DNA from: an uncultured Sphingomonadaceae bacterium
GTDB taxonomy: Bacteria > Pseudomonadota > Alphaproteobacteria > Sphingomonadales > Sphingomonadaceae
Direction of reading: 5' to 3'
Length of the DNA stretch: 62,070 bases
NCBI GenBank assembly: GCA_903871605.1
Contig: CAIQHF010000040.1
Location: 1-62,070, forward strand
In this document: in pieces, positions 46,138 to 54,552 of the stretch
Layout: each line of letters begins with the position of its first letter
Numbering within the stretch: the first letter of the stretch is position 1
Program-made: the position numbers and the translations under genes
The notes under the pieces: model-generated
Databases searched by the model: none
Told to the model about the DNA's origin: nothing
The model's input: only the letters and a program-made list of their open reading frames with translations

Positions 46138-46773
46138 TCAGCGCACCGCAACCGCCGTCTCGGACAACATATAGCCGCTGCCGACGGTGTGGATCAGCGG
46201 ACGGGCGAAACCATGGTCGACCTTGGCGCGCAACCGCGAGACCGTGACCGCGACGATGTTGGTGCCCGGATCGAACTGCCGCCGCCAGACCGCGCCGAGC
46301 AGCGCCATCCGCTCGACCGGCCGCCCTCGCGCGCTCGCCAATGCCGCGAGCAGCGCGAATTCGCGCGGATGGAGCGGCAAGGGCCTGCCCGCGCGCTCGG
46401 CCGCGCGCGCGAGGCGATCGATGCGCAGATCGGCGCATTCGATCGGCGGCATGCGTCGCAGCCGGACGAGCGCGCGCAGCCGCGCGGCAAGCTCGACCGG
46501 GTCGGCGGGGGCCGCCACCACGTCGGCCGCTCCCGCATCGAGCAGCCGGGCGCGATCGATCGCGTCACCGGGACCGTCGACGATGACGATCGGTGTCGCG
46601 CGCTCGACCGAAGCGAGCAGCGCCGGCAGATCGCGGGCTTCGGCGAGCAGCGCATCGATCGCGGGAGCGTCGCCGCCGCTGCCGCCGACGACGACGATGC
46701 CCTCCCGAGCCAGCGCCGCCGCCAGCTCCGCCCCCGCCGCCCCCCGGCAATCCGCCACCCGCACGCACGACAT
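46138..46773 (-). CDS. Orphan OmpR/PhoB-type regulator with degenerate receiver
   Basis: The 211-residue product (ATG 46773) ends in a winged-helix DNA-binding domain: LPLHPREFALLAALASARGR then MALLGAVWRR, IVAVTVSRLRAKVDHG and LIHTVGSGYML, a clear OmpR/PhoB family match. The N-terminal 110 residues have receiver-like layout (LLDAGAADVVAAPADPVELA resembles the alpha4-beta5 end), but the usual KP(F) lysine is replaced by Ala, and I see no acidic pair or phospho-acceptor Asp in place. It is probably phosphorylation-independent. No histidine kinase is nearby. It starts 7 bases after the B protein gene and is likely co-transcribed with the small peptide. Confidence 0.85.
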   Translation of the reverse strand: MSCVRVADCRGAAGAELAAALAREGIVVVGGSGGDAPAIDALLAEARDLPALLASVERATPIVIVDGPGDAIDRARLLDAGAADVVAAPADPVELAARLRALVRLRRMPPIECADLRIDRLARAAERAGRPLPLHPREFALLAALASARGRPVERMALLGAVWRRQFDPGTNIVAVTVSRLRAKVDHGFARPLIHTVGSGYMLSETAVAVR

Positions 46774-46780
46774 CGGCGGA

Positions 46781-47740
46781 TCATGCCGGAATCGGATGCG
46801 ACTCCAACCGCTTATGCGTCCATTCCGGTGTCCGCTGCCCGGCCCAGCGCAGCACCGCCGGCGCCTCGGCCAGCACATGCGCGGCGCCCGCCGAGACGAA
46901 GCGATCGCCGCGCCGTGCCGCCGCCTCGAGAATCGCCATCCGAGCCGCCGCCCCCTCCGCCGCGCCCGCCAGCGCGCGCACCGCGGCGAAACGGATACGA
47001 TCGACCGGGTGGCGCGCGGCGATATGGTGCAGCAGATCGGCGCCGTTTCCGCCGCCGAGATGCGCGGCGAGTGGCAGCAACCCTTCGATCGCGGTGACGT
47101 TGAGCAGCCCCGCTATCCGCCCCGCATCGGTATCGAAGCGATATTGGTTGCGCCACGGCTCGCGGCCGCTCGCCTCCATCAGGTTGAGCGTCACCGAAAA
47201 GGCGCGCGGCGGCCGCTGCGCATGGACATCGCGGTGCGCGCGGTAGAGCAGCATCGTGCCCGGCTCGAGCCGCCTGCGCCCGAGCGCACGCAGCGCCACC
47301 GCTTCGCCCACGTGCCCGAGCGGCAGCGCGTCGACCTCCCAATAGTCGCTCTCATAGCCGGGGCCGTGGTGGCCGATCGTGAGAAAGGAGAAATTATGGT
47401 CGTGCGGCAGATCGTAGAAGAAGGCGCGCCGCCCGCTCGCGCGCAGCACCGCATCTGTCTCCGCCGGCCACAGATTGGCGCGCAGCAGCCAGTTGCCGAC
47501 GCCCTGGCTGAGCATCATCACCGGCGGGCCATAGACGCCCGGCGCGTCGTCGCAGCGCTTGAGCGCCGCCACCGCGATGTCGCCGAGAAAGCCGCGATCG
47601 GCCGACAGCGCGGCGAGGATCGGCGCGGCGGCGTCCCATGCCGCCGCGTCCTCGGAATCGAAGCCGATCGCGACCAGCCGGTCGATCGCCGCTTCGAGCC
47701 CGATCGGCGGCGGCGAACCGGGATCGATCAGGCGCGGCAA
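46781..47740 (-). CDS. Cupin-like histidine-rich protein with HEAT-like tail ('B' of the peptide operon)
   Basis: The product (319 residues from TTG 47740; start uncertain, no ATG available) has a central region FFYDLPHDHNFSFLTIGHHG, DYWEVD, then RRRLEPGTMLLYRAHRDVHA and FSVTLNLM. Histidines at about 113, 115, 124, 125, 169 and 173 and Glu135 could form a 2-His/Glu metal site in a beta-barrel; this is inference. The last 110 residues are Ala/Leu helical repeats (RIRFAAVRALAGAAEG). It shares the arrangement and many positions with the preceding gene's product (for example RRRL.xG then helical tail), so the two are paralogues. The gene overlaps the upstream stop by 13 bases. I do not know a characterised family. 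Confidence 0.75.
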   Translation of the reverse strand: MPRLIDPGSPPPIGLEAAIDRLVAIGFDSEDAAAWDAAAPILAALSADRGFLGDIAVAALKRCDDAPGVYGPPVMMLSQGVGNWLLRANLWPAETDAVLRASGRRAFFYDLPHDHNFSFLTIGHHGPGYESDYWEVDALPLGHVGEAVALRALGRRRLEPGTMLLYRAHRDVHAQRPPRAFSVTLNLMEASGREPWRNQYRFDTDAGRIAGLLNVTAIEGLLPLAAHLGGGNGADLLHHIAARHPVDRIRFAAVRALAGAAEGAAARMAILEAAARRGDRFVSAGAAHVLAEAPAVLRWAGQRTPEWTHKRLESHPIPA

Positions 47741-48663
47741 GCGACCGGCCCCGCGATCAGCGCGATCGTCTCCGCCGCCAGCGCGCGTAGCTCGGCATCG
47801 CTGTCGCGCGCCGCGATCTCGGCGAGCCGCGCCGCTGCGGCGTCGGCATCGAGCGCGAGCCATTCGCGCATCGCATGCCAGCGGACATGCGGCTCGGGCG
47901 CACGGCTCGCCACCTCGAACGCGCAGCCGTCATGGCGCCCGATCGCGCCGAGCAGGCTCGTCAGCATTTCGGCACGCGAGGCGCGTTCGCTCGCCGCGCT
48001 CGTCGCGCGCAGCGCCAGCGTCGCGCGATCATATTCGCAGGCGGTCGGCGCTGCGCCCGCGAAGATGGTCGCATGGAGCAGCACCATGTCGCGCCGCGCA
48101 TGATCGACAAGAAAGCTCGTGCGCGCATCCAATTCGAGGAGCTCGCCATCGCCCAGCCGGCGTCTCCCGATCGGCACGCACGCCGTCATCGGCGCACCCC
48201 CGCGCCACCCGCCCCGCCACAGCGACAGCGTCGCGCCGCCGCCATCGAGCACCCGGATCAGCGTCATGGCGCCGGTGAAGCCGATCGATCCGCCGCCGCC
48301 GCGCCGTTTGTGCGCCGCGAGCCGATCGAGCGCGCCGACCCCCAACACGACCGCGGCATGGCGCCCCCGATAGAGCGTCAGCCCCGCCTGCACCGCGCTC
48401 CGCACGGGAAGCAGCGGCGGGTCGAACAGCGGATCGCGTGCCACCTCGGCGATCAGGGCCACGACCACGCCGCTCACCCAGCCGGCATCCGCGAGCACCG
48501 GGCGGAGCAGCGCGGCCACCGCCCCCGCATCGGGCTGGTCGAGCGCATCGAGCGACGCCGCCAGCGTCTCGAGGGGCGTCCCGGCGCGCCACCGTGCCGC
48601 GAAGTCGGCGATCGCGGCGCGCCGCCCTGCCGACCGGACCTGGCTGGCAAGCGCCTGATCCAT
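47728..48663 (-). CDS. Paralogue of the cupin-like protein lacking its histidines ('A' of the peptide operon)
   Basis: The 311-residue product (ATG 48663) aligns by eye with the next gene's product in the core RRRLGDGELLELDARTSFLV ... TLALRATSA and in the helical tail EPHVRWHAMREWLALDADAA then AELRALAAETIALIAG. The histidine clusters of the partner are absent (LSLWRGGW and DARTSFLVDH in the matching places). The first 100 residues are helical (PLETLAASLDALDQPDAGAV). There is no signal peptide. The gene starts 6 bases after the small peptide gene and overlaps the next gene. An enzyme/pseudoenzyme pair is possible. Confidence 0.75.
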   Translation of the reverse strand: MDQALASQVRSAGRRAAIADFAARWRAGTPLETLAASLDALDQPDAGAVAALLRPVLADAGWVSGVVVALIAEVARDPLFDPPLLPVRSAVQAGLTLYRGRHAAVVLGVGALDRLAAHKRRGGGGSIGFTGAMTLIRVLDGGGATLSLWRGGWRGGAPMTACVPIGRRRLGDGELLELDARTSFLVDHARRDMVLLHATIFAGAAPTACEYDRATLALRATSAASERASRAEMLTSLLGAIGRHDGCAFEVASRAPEPHVRWHAMREWLALDADAAAARLAEIAARDSDAELRALAAETIALIAGPVACRA

Positions 48664-48669
48664 GCGCGT

Positions 48670-48828
48670 TCAGGCCTTGTAGGTCGCGAGCGCCACCGCG
48701 ATGCCGAAGCAGATCGAGCCGCCCACCTCGGCTTGCCGCATCGTGCCATATTGGCCGACCGGGCGTGCGAGCGCGGGAATGGCCGCGAGCGGCAGGCCGG
48801 CGCGGCGGCTCTTGTCGAAATCGTCCAT
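48670..48828 (-). CDS. 52-residue peptide, first gene of the operon
   Basis: ATG 48828 is preceded by a strong Shine-Dalgarno (GGGGAGA, seven bases away) and the frame ends with TGA at 48670-48672. The product starts MDDFDKSRRAGLPLAAIPAL, continues ARPVGQYGTMRQAEVGG and ends SICFGIAVALATYKA. The front is charged and helical; the back is a hydrophobic Gly/Ala/Ile/Val stretch with one Cys40 and a Tyr-Lys-Ala end. It could be a precursor peptide with leader and core, a short membrane peptide or a signal. The tight spacing to two paralogous proteins and a regulator supports a real gene. No known RiPP class is matched. Confidence 0.75.
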   Translation of the reverse strand: MDDFDKSRRAGLPLAAIPALARPVGQYGTMRQAEVGGSICFGIAVALATYKA

Positions 48829-48886
48829 GATGCGTCTCCCCTTGGATCGACGCACAAAATTCAGCATCGCTCGCGCCCGAAGGGAA

Positions 48887-48902
48887 ATTACATGAGTGTA
48901 AT
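48887..48902. promoter_or_regulatory. Perfect dyad ATTACA-TGAG-TGTAAT upstream of the peptide operon
   Basis: ATTACA (48887-48892) and TGTAAT (48897-48902) are exact inverted repeats around TGAG, 59 bases upstream of the peptide ATG and 63 bases upstream of the divergent thioesterase gene. It is A/T-rich against a GC-rich background, so it is a good operator candidate, possibly for the orphan regulator of the operon. Confidence 0.55.
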
Positions 48903-48964
48903 CGCGTCGATCGACGCCGGCGGACGGCGTTGCGGGGCGCCTGCGTCCCGGCTATCGCGTCGCG

Positions 48965-49414
48965 ATGTCCGATGCCTTGCCCGCCTGGCCGCAGCAGCTT
49001 GATCCGCAGATGATCGCGCGCCTCGTCGCCGGGCTCGGCCATAGCGGCGCGCTGGGCACGCGCTTTATCGGTCATGGCGCGGATTGGGCCGAACTCGCGA
49101 TCGACTATCGCGAGGACCTGATCGGCGATGCCGAATCCGGCGTGCTCGCCTCCGGCCCGATCGTCGCGCTGATGGACATCGCGACCAGCCTGTCGGTGTG
49201 GATCAAGCGCGGCGCGTTCCGGCCGCAGGCGACGCTCGACCTGCGCATCGACTATCTGCGCGCGGCGACGCCCGGACGCACCGTGATCGGACGCGGCGAA
49301 TGCTACCGGCTGACGCGGCGCGTCGCCTTCGTCCGCGGGCAGGCGCATGACGGCGATCCCGCCGATCCGATCGCGCACGTCACCGGCACCTTCATGACGA
49401 CCGACGAGGGATGA
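48965..49414 (+). CDS. PaaI-type hot-dog thioesterase (first of a pair)
   Basis: The 149-residue product has a single hot-dog fold: LGTRFIGHGADWAELAIDYR, LASGPIVALMDIATSLSVWI (the helix start with conserved Gly/Asp of the PaaI group), ATLDLRIDYLRAATPGRTVI and VAFVRGQAHDGDPADPIAHV then TGTFM. Proteins of this group hydrolyse acyl-CoA thioesters. The substrate is unknown. It overlaps the next, similar gene by four bases; the two likely act as a heteromeric enzyme or a duplicated function. It diverges from the peptide operon. Confidence 0.88.
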   Translation: MSDALPAWPQQLDPQMIARLVAGLGHSGALGTRFIGHGADWAELAIDYREDLIGDAESGVLASGPIVALMDIATSLSVWIKRGAFRPQATLDLRIDYLRAATPGRTVIGRGECYRLTRRVAFVRGQAHDGDPADPIAHVTGTFMTTDEG

Positions 49415-49812
49415 GCGACAACCCCGCGCTGCTGCTGCCGCCCTATGGCGGGTTTCTGGGCATATTGACCGACCGCGACGCGGCCGGCGCGCTGCTGTTC
49501 CGGATGCCGTTCGGCTACCGCGTGGTCGGGCGACCGGGCTTCCTCCACGGCGGCGCGATCGCGGGGCTGCTCGAGATCGCCGCGGTCGGCACGCTGCGCG
49601 ACGCGCTCGCCGACGATCCGGGCGCGTCGGTCAAGCCGATCACGGTGACGGTCGACTTCATGCGCGGCGGGCGCGAGCGCGACACCTTCGCCGCGGCGCT
49701 GATCACCCGGCTCGGCGCGCGCATCGCCAATGTCGAGGCCTTCGCCTGGCAGGACGACCGCGACAAGCCGATCGCCGCGGCGCGAATGAACCTGATGGTG
49801 CGGCGGGGCTGA
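49411..49812 (+). CDS. PaaI-type hot-dog thioesterase (second of a pair)
   Basis: The 133-residue product also has one hot-dog domain: FRMPFGYRVVGRPGFLHGGA then IAGLLEIAAVGTL, with the active-site-like HGGAIAGLLE of PaaI proteins, and VKPITVTVDFMRGGRERDTF and ANVEAFAWQDDRDKPIAAAR. It keeps the HGG motif that its upstream neighbour lacks (the neighbour has ASG), so this may be the catalytic half. ATG lies in the overlap with the first gene's TGA. Confidence 0.88.
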   Translation: MSDNPALLLPPYGGFLGILTDRDAAGALLFRMPFGYRVVGRPGFLHGGAIAGLLEIAAVGTLRDALADDPGASVKPITVTVDFMRGGRERDTFAAALITRLGARIANVEAFAWQDDRDKPIAAARMNLMVRRG

Positions 49813-49814
49813 AA

Positions 49815-49958
49815 CCATCCTCCCCATCGCAGATGGGGAGGGGACCGCCAGCGAAGCGAGGGGTGGAGGGGCGGCGGTGGCACACCGCCGTCGCGGGCGG
49901 CGGCCGCTCCACAATCCTGCGGATGGTCCCCCTCCCCAAGCACTGCTTGGGGAGGATC
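49815..49958. repeat. Palindromic intergenic repeat (type CCATCCTCCCCATCGCAGAT)
   Basis: CCATCCTCCCC-ATCGCAGAT-GGGGAGG at the left and CCCTCCCC-AAGCACTGCTT-GGGGAGGATCG at the right form two hairpins around a GC-rich centre. It fills the gap between the convergent thioesterase and typA genes and may act as a bidirectional terminator. Confidence 0.75.
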
Positions 49959-49966
49959 GCTACGCC

Positions 49967-51805
49967 TTACGCCGCCGAGCGCTTCATCCGCTTGCGCTCG
50001 TTGGGATCGAGGAAGCGCTTGCGCAGCCGGATCGACTTGGGCGTCACCTCGACCATCTCGTCGTCGTCGATATAGGCGATCGCCTGCTCGAGCGTCGCGC
50101 GCTTGGGCGGGGTCAGCCGCACCTGATCGTCCTTGCCGCCCGAGGCGCGGAAGTTGGTCAGCGCCTTGGTCTTCATCGGGTTGACCTCGAGATCGTCGGG
50201 CTTGGCGTTCTCGCCGACGATCATGCCCTCGTAGAGCTGCTCGCCATGCCCCACGAACAGGATGCCGCGCTCCTCGAGCGGACCCAGCGCATAGGTGTTC
50301 GCCTCGCCCGCGCCGTTCGAGATCAGCACGCCGTTCTTGCGGCCCTCGATCTTGCCCTTGTGCGGACCGTATTTCTCGAACAGCCGGTTCATGATGCCGG
50401 TGCCGCGCGTGTCCGACAGGAACTCGCCATGATAGCCGATCATCCCGCGCGACGGCGCCGAGAAGGTGATCCGCGTCTTGCCGCCCACCGACGGACGCAT
50501 GTCGGTCATCTCGGCCTTGCGGATGTTCATCTTCTCGACGACGGTGCCCGAATATTCGTCGTCGACGTCGATGATGACGGTCTCGTACGGCTCGGTCTTG
50601 TTGCCCTGCTCGTCCTCGCCGAACAGCACGCGCGGACGCGAGATGCCGAGCTCGAAGCCCTCACGGCGCATCGTCTCGATCAGCACGCCCAGCTGCAACT
50701 CGCCGCGGCCGGCAACCTCGAAGCTGTCCTTGTCGGAGGCCTCGGTCACCTTGACGGCGACGTTCGATTCGGCCTCGCGGAACAGGCGGTCGCGGATCAT
50801 GCGGCTGGTCACCTTGCTGCCCTCGCGGCCCGCCATCGGCGAATCGTTGACCGCGAAACGCATCGACAGCGTCGGCGGATCGATCGGCTGCGCGTGCAGC
50901 GGCTCGGTGACGGTGACATCGGCAATGGTGTTGGCCACGGTCGCGACCGAGAGCCCGGCAAGGCTGATGATATCGCCCGCCTTGGCCTCGTCGACGGGCA
51001 CGCGGTCGAGCCCGTGGAACGACATGATCTTGGAGGCGCGGCCGGTCTCGACGATCTTGCCGTCATTGTCGAGCGCATGGATCGGCTGGTTGAGCTTGAC
51101 CGTGCCCGAATTGACCCGGCCGGTCAGGATGCGGCCGAGGAAGGGATCGCGGTCGAGCAGCGTCACCAGGAAGGTGAACGGCACGCCGGCGACTTCCACC
51201 GCGGGCGGCGGGACGTGCGAAACGATCGTCTCGAACATCGGGATCAGCGTGCCTTCGCGGCGATCCATGTCGGTCGAGGCATAGCCGTTGCGGCCCGATG
51301 CGTAGAGCACGGGGAAATCAAGCTGCTCGTCATTCGCGTCGAGGCTGACGAACAGGTCGAACACCTCGTCGAGCACTTCCTGGATGCGCGCATCGGGGCG
51401 GTCGACCTTGTTGACCACGACGATGGGCTTGAGGCCCAGCGCCAGCGCCTTGCCGGTGACGAACTTGGTCTGCGGCATCGCGCCTTCGGACGAATCGACG
51501 AGCAGCACGACGCCGTCGACCATCGACAGGATGCGCTCGACTTCGCCGCCGAAGTCGGCGTGGCCGGGCGTGTCGACGATGTTGATACGGACGCTCTCGC
51601 CGCCGCCGGGCGGGGTCCAGTCGACCGAGGTCGGCTTGGCGAGAATCGTGATCCCGCGCTCTTTCTCGAGGTCGTTCGAATCCATCGCGCGCTCTTCGAT
51701 GCGCTGATTGTCGCGGAAGGTGCCGGACTGACGGAACAGCTGATCGACGAGTGTCGTCTTGCCGTGATCGACGTGGGCGATGATCGCCACGTTGCGGAGG
51801 CTCAT
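49967..51805 (-). CDS. typA: Ribosome-binding GTPase TypA/BipA
   Basis: The 612-residue translational GTPase (ATG 51805) starts [21 protein letters not shown]1 is HVDHGKTT, switch region RGITI, G3 DTPGHADF, G4 NKVDRPDA. The domain order is EF-G-like G, II, III, V, then the BipA-specific C-terminal domain ([20 protein letters not shown]). It binds the ribosome in the EF-G site and is needed under cold or other stress for ribosome assembly. The open frame upstream belongs to the shadow of the LysE gene. It is transcribed alone, with a repeat 161 bases upstream. Confidence 0.96.
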   Translation of the reverse strand: MSLRNVAIIAHVDHGKTTLVDQLFRQSGTFRDNQRIEERAMDSNDLEKERGITILAKPTSVDWTPPGGGESVRINIVDTPGHADFGGEVERILSMVDGVVLLVDSSEGAMPQTKFVTGKALALGLKPIVVVNKVDRPDARIQEVLDEVFDLFVSLDANDEQLDFPVLYASGRNGYASTDMDRREGTLIPMFETIVSHVPPPAVEVAGVPFTFLVTLLDRDPFLGRILTGRVNSGTVKLNQPIHALDNDGKIVETGRASKIMSFHGLDRVPVDEAKAGDIISLAGLSVATVANTIADVTVTEPLHAQPIDPPTLSMRFAVNDSPMAGREGSKVTSRMIRDRLFREAESNVAVKVTEASDKDSFEVAGRGELQLGVLIETMRREGFELGISRPRVLFGEDEQGNKTEPYETVIIDVDDEYSGTVVEKMNIRKAEMTDMRPSVGGKTRITFSAPSRGMIGYHGEFLSDTRGTGIMNRLFEKYGPHKGKIEGRKNGVLISNGAGEANTYALGPLEERGILFVGHGEQLYEGMIVGENAKPDDLEVNPMKTKALTNFRASGGKDDQVRLTPPKRATLEQAIAYIDDDEMVEVTPKSIRLRKRFLDPNERKRMKRSAA

Positions 51806-51900
51806 GTTTTCGGATCCTGTCGGAGTTTCAGCGCGCGCCCATAGCCGAGATGGCGCGCTGCAACAAGGGTGGGGGTGGATGGGCGCGGCATCCGTATCAT

Positions 51901-51990
51901 CGTCATCCTGACGAAGGTCAGGATCCAGACGCGCTGCGCCTGACGGAGAGGCGCCGCGCGTCTGGATCCCGAACCAAGTTCGGGATGACG
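51901..51990. repeat. Palindromic intergenic repeat
   Basis: CGTCATCCTGACGAAGGTCAGG at the left and CCCGAACCAAGTTCGGGATGACG at the right, with CCAGACGCG / CGCGTCTGG inside. Same family as 3615-3704. It separates the LysE-type gene from typA. Confidence 0.8.
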
Positions 51991-51999
51991 GCGGTGCGC

Positions 52000-52635
52000 C
52001 TACACCCGCGCCGCCAGCAGCCCCGCGCCGAAGGCGAAGAACAGCCCGCCCGTCGCGCGATCGAACAGCTTCTGCCGCGCGGGCGACGCGAGCCAGCGCG
52101 CCAGCCGGCGCCCTCCCGCCGCATAGGCGGCGTACCAGCTGCACTCGAGCAGCGCGAAGGTCGCGACGAGGATGCCGAACTGCGGCACCGCGGGCGCCGC
52201 GCGGCTGATGAATTGCGGGAAGAAGGCGGCGGCGAACAGGATCAGCTTGGGATTGGAGAGACCGGTGAGCAGCGCGTCGAGATAGAGCCGGTAGGCCGGC
52301 AGTCGCGGCCCCGCCGCCGGCATGTCGGGATCGAGCCCGGCTTCCGCCTTGCCCGCCCCGCGCCACGCCTTGACGCCGAGCCACACCAGATAGGCGGCGC
52401 CCGCATAGCGCACGACGTCGAACAATCGCGGCATCGCGAGCAGCAGCGCGCCCAGCCCCAGCGCCGAGGCGGTGACCGCGATCAGCACCGCGCTGAGGCA
52501 CCCCGCCATCGCCCACAGGCTGCGCGCGAAGCCGAAACGCACGCTGCGCGTCATGACATGCAGCATGTTCGGCCCCGGCGTCCCTGCGATCAGGAACACG
52601 GTCAGCGCGAACAACCACCAGCGATCCCACGTCAT
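52000..52635 (-). CDS. LysE/RhtB-family amino acid exporter
   Basis: The 211-residue inner-membrane protein has five to six hydrophobic segments and starts MTWDRWWLFALTVFLIAGTP followed by GPNMLHVMTRSVRFG. The TPGPN motif, the KAWRGAGKAE loop and LYLDALLTGLSNPKLILFAA then AFFPQF (NPK) are the signatures of the LysE/RhtB superfamily. Such proteins export amino acids such as homoserine, threonine or lysine; the substrate is not predictable. It is transcribed alone and ends next to a repeat. Confidence 0.93.
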   Translation of the reverse strand: MTWDRWWLFALTVFLIAGTPGPNMLHVMTRSVRFGFARSLWAMAGCLSAVLIAVTASALGLGALLLAMPRLFDVVRYAGAAYLVWLGVKAWRGAGKAEAGLDPDMPAAGPRLPAYRLYLDALLTGLSNPKLILFAAAFFPQFISRAAPAVPQFGILVATFALLECSWYAAYAAGGRRLARWLASPARQKLFDRATGGLFFAFGAGLLAARV

Positions 52636-52686
52636 GTACGTCCCCCAGTCGCCGGCGCCCTTAGATGATCGAGCGGATCATGAAAA

Positions 52687-52767
52687 CCGTTCGTGCCGAG
52701 CGAAGTCGAGGCACCGGGCGCCATCATGCAGGTCGTGGGTCCCTCGACTTCGCTCGGGACGAACGGA
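52687..52767. repeat. REP-like intergenic repeat (same core as inside bkdB)
   Basis: CCGTTCGTGCCGAGCGAAGT is answered by CTTCGCTCGGGACGAACGG at the right; GTCGAGG / CCTCGAC arms are included. The first 16 bases are identical to the unit in bkdB at 32424. It lies between the divergent LysE-type gene and phoD. A decayed piece (TCATCCTGAGCCTGTCGAGC) is also seen at 10734-10753. Confidence 0.75.
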
Positions 52768-52816
52768 GAGATGGCACTGCAACAGGACTGACACGCACCC
52801 CCGGTAGCGAGGCACC

Positions 52817-54370
52817 ATGACCCTCCTCGTCCCCTCGCGTCGGGCGCTGCTCGGCGGGCTCGCCGCGGCGCCCTTCCTCCTCACCGCCTCCGCCCGCGCC
52901 GCGGTGCCGTTCGCGGACTTTCCCTTCCCGCTCGGCGTCGCTGCCGGCGATGCCTCCACCGACGGCTTCGTTCTGTGGACCCGGCTCGCGCCGCGCCCGC
53001 TCGAGCCGCACGGCGGCATGCCGATGGCGTCCGTCCCGGTCGATTGGGAGGTGGCGAGCGACGAAAAATTCAAGCAGATCGTCCAGCACGGCACCGAGAC
53101 CGCCTGGCCCGAGCTCGCGCATTCGGTGCATGTCGAGCTCGCGGGACTGCTGCCCGACCGCCCCTATTGGTACCGCTTCAAATGCGCGGGCGACACCAGC
53201 ATCGCCGGCCGCGTCCAGACGCTGCCGCTGGCGGGCGCCGCGGTCGACACCGTCCGCTTCGCCGCTGTCGGCTGCCAGCATTTCGAGGAAGGCTGGTACA
53301 CCGCCTATCGCGATGTCGCCGCGCAACCGCTCGATTTTGTCTTCCACTATGGCGACTATATCTACGAAGGCCACGACAAGCGCCCGCACGACCTCGCCGG
53401 CCGGCCGGTGCCCGCGGTGCGGCTCTATTCGGGGCGCGAGCCCTACAGCCTCGACGATTACCGGCTGCGCTACGCCGACACCAAGCTCGATGCCGACTTG
53501 CAAGCGGCGCACGCCTCGACCGGCTGGTATTGCACCTATGACGACCACGAGGTGCAGAACAACTGGGCGTCGATCTGGGATCAGGACGGCAGCCCGCCCG
53601 AAATCTTCCTCTACCGCAGGCGCGCTGCGCTCCAGGCCTGGTACGAGCATATGCCGGTGCGCCGAACGACGCGGCCGACCGCCGACGGCGTCGTCGATTT
53701 CCGCCGCCGCGTCGATTACGGCCAGCTCGCGCGCTTCCATTATCCCAACACGCGGCTCTACCGCTCGGACCAGCCGTGCGGCGACAATTTCAAGCCCGAC
53801 TGCACCGAGCGCCACGCCGCCGGCCACGACATGCTCGACGCCGCGCAATGGCGCTGGCTCGAGGACGGTTTCCAGACCAGCCGCCAGCGCTGGAACCTAG
53901 TGCCCCAGCAGGTGATGGTCGCGATCCCCGATCGCCGCGATGCGGGTGCCTCGACGCCGATCTACAATATGGACAGCTGGGGCGGTTACCCCGCGGCGCA
54001 GGCGCATCTGCTCGACATCTTCGCCGACCACAAGCCGGGCAACATCGTCGTCGTCACCGGCGACGAGCATCGCAACTACGCCAACGATCTGCTCCGCGGC
54101 GACCGCGTGGTGGCGAGCGAGTTCGTCTCGACCTCGATTACCTCGCAGGGCGACGGCGCGGTCGAGAGCGACGCGGCGGCGATGCTCGCGCACAACCCGT
54201 TCATCAAATGGATCAACGACAAGCGCGGCTATGTGCTGTGCGAGGTGACCGCCGAGGCCTGCACCGGCCATTACCGCACCGTCGAGGCGGTGACCGTCCG
54301 CGACCGCCCGGTGACGACCGCGGCGAGCTGGGCGGTCGCGGCGGGGACGCCGGGGCTGGTGCGGGCCTAA
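52817..54370 (+). CDS. phoD: PhoD-family alkaline phosphatase/phosphodiesterase
   Basis: The 517-residue exported enzyme has a twin-arginine signal (SRRALLGGLAAAPFLLTASA). The N-terminal PhoD domain has FPLGVAAGDASTDGFVLWTR, and the metallophosphatase core has FAAVGCQHFEEGWYTAYRDV, FVFHYGDYIYEG, CTYDDHEVQNNW, WNLVPQQVMVAIP and IVVVTGDEHRNYAND. These supply the Fe/Ca ligands Asp, Tyr, Asn/Asp and His. PhoD releases phosphate from phosphodiesters, in the periplasm or outside the cell. No Pho box was recognised upstream. GAGG precedes the ATG. Confidence 0.95.
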   Translation: MTLLVPSRRALLGGLAAAPFLLTASARAAVPFADFPFPLGVAAGDASTDGFVLWTRLAPRPLEPHGGMPMASVPVDWEVASDEKFKQIVQHGTETAWPELAHSVHVELAGLLPDRPYWYRFKCAGDTSIAGRVQTLPLAGAAVDTVRFAAVGCQHFEEGWYTAYRDVAAQPLDFVFHYGDYIYEGHDKRPHDLAGRPVPAVRLYSGREPYSLDDYRLRYADTKLDADLQAAHASTGWYCTYDDHEVQNNWASIWDQDGSPPEIFLYRRRAALQAWYEHMPVRRTTRPTADGVVDFRRRVDYGQLARFHYPNTRLYRSDQPCGDNFKPDCTERHAAGHDMLDAAQWRWLEDGFQTSRQRWNLVPQQVMVAIPDRRDAGASTPIYNMDSWGGYPAAQAHLLDIFADHKPGNIVVVTGDEHRNYANDLLRGDRVVASEFVSTSITSQGDGAVESDAAAMLAHNPFIKWINDKRGYVLCEVTAEACTGHYRTVEAVTVRDRPVTTAASWAVAAGTPGLVRA

Positions 54371-54376
54371 GCTGAA

Positions 54377-54457
54377 CTGTTCCCCGGCGAAAGCCGGGGC
54401 CCAGAGTCTCACGCGCCGCGCTCGCAATCCTGGACCCCGGCGTTCGCCGGGGAACAG
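54377..54457. repeat. Palindromic repeat (type CTGTTCCCCGGCGAAAGCCG) between phoD and telA
   Basis: CTGTTCCCCGGCGAAAGCCG and CCCCGGCGTTCGCCGGGGAACAG are complementary ends of one unit, matching 33880-33989. The long stem right after phoD could also terminate its transcript. Confidence 0.8.
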
Positions 54458-54552
54458 CAGTGTGTCGCGCCGACCGCGCGAACCACCGTATCGCTTGAAT
54501 AGAACACCCTCCCCGTCCTATCTTCCCCCCCGAACCGCAGGACAGGACCAAG

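Noticed and set aside
46138-48828. Lasso peptide or lanthipeptide cluster
   Set aside because: No asparagine-synthetase-like cyclase, protease B, LanB/C/M or radical-SAM protein is encoded; the peptide lacks the usual leader motifs.
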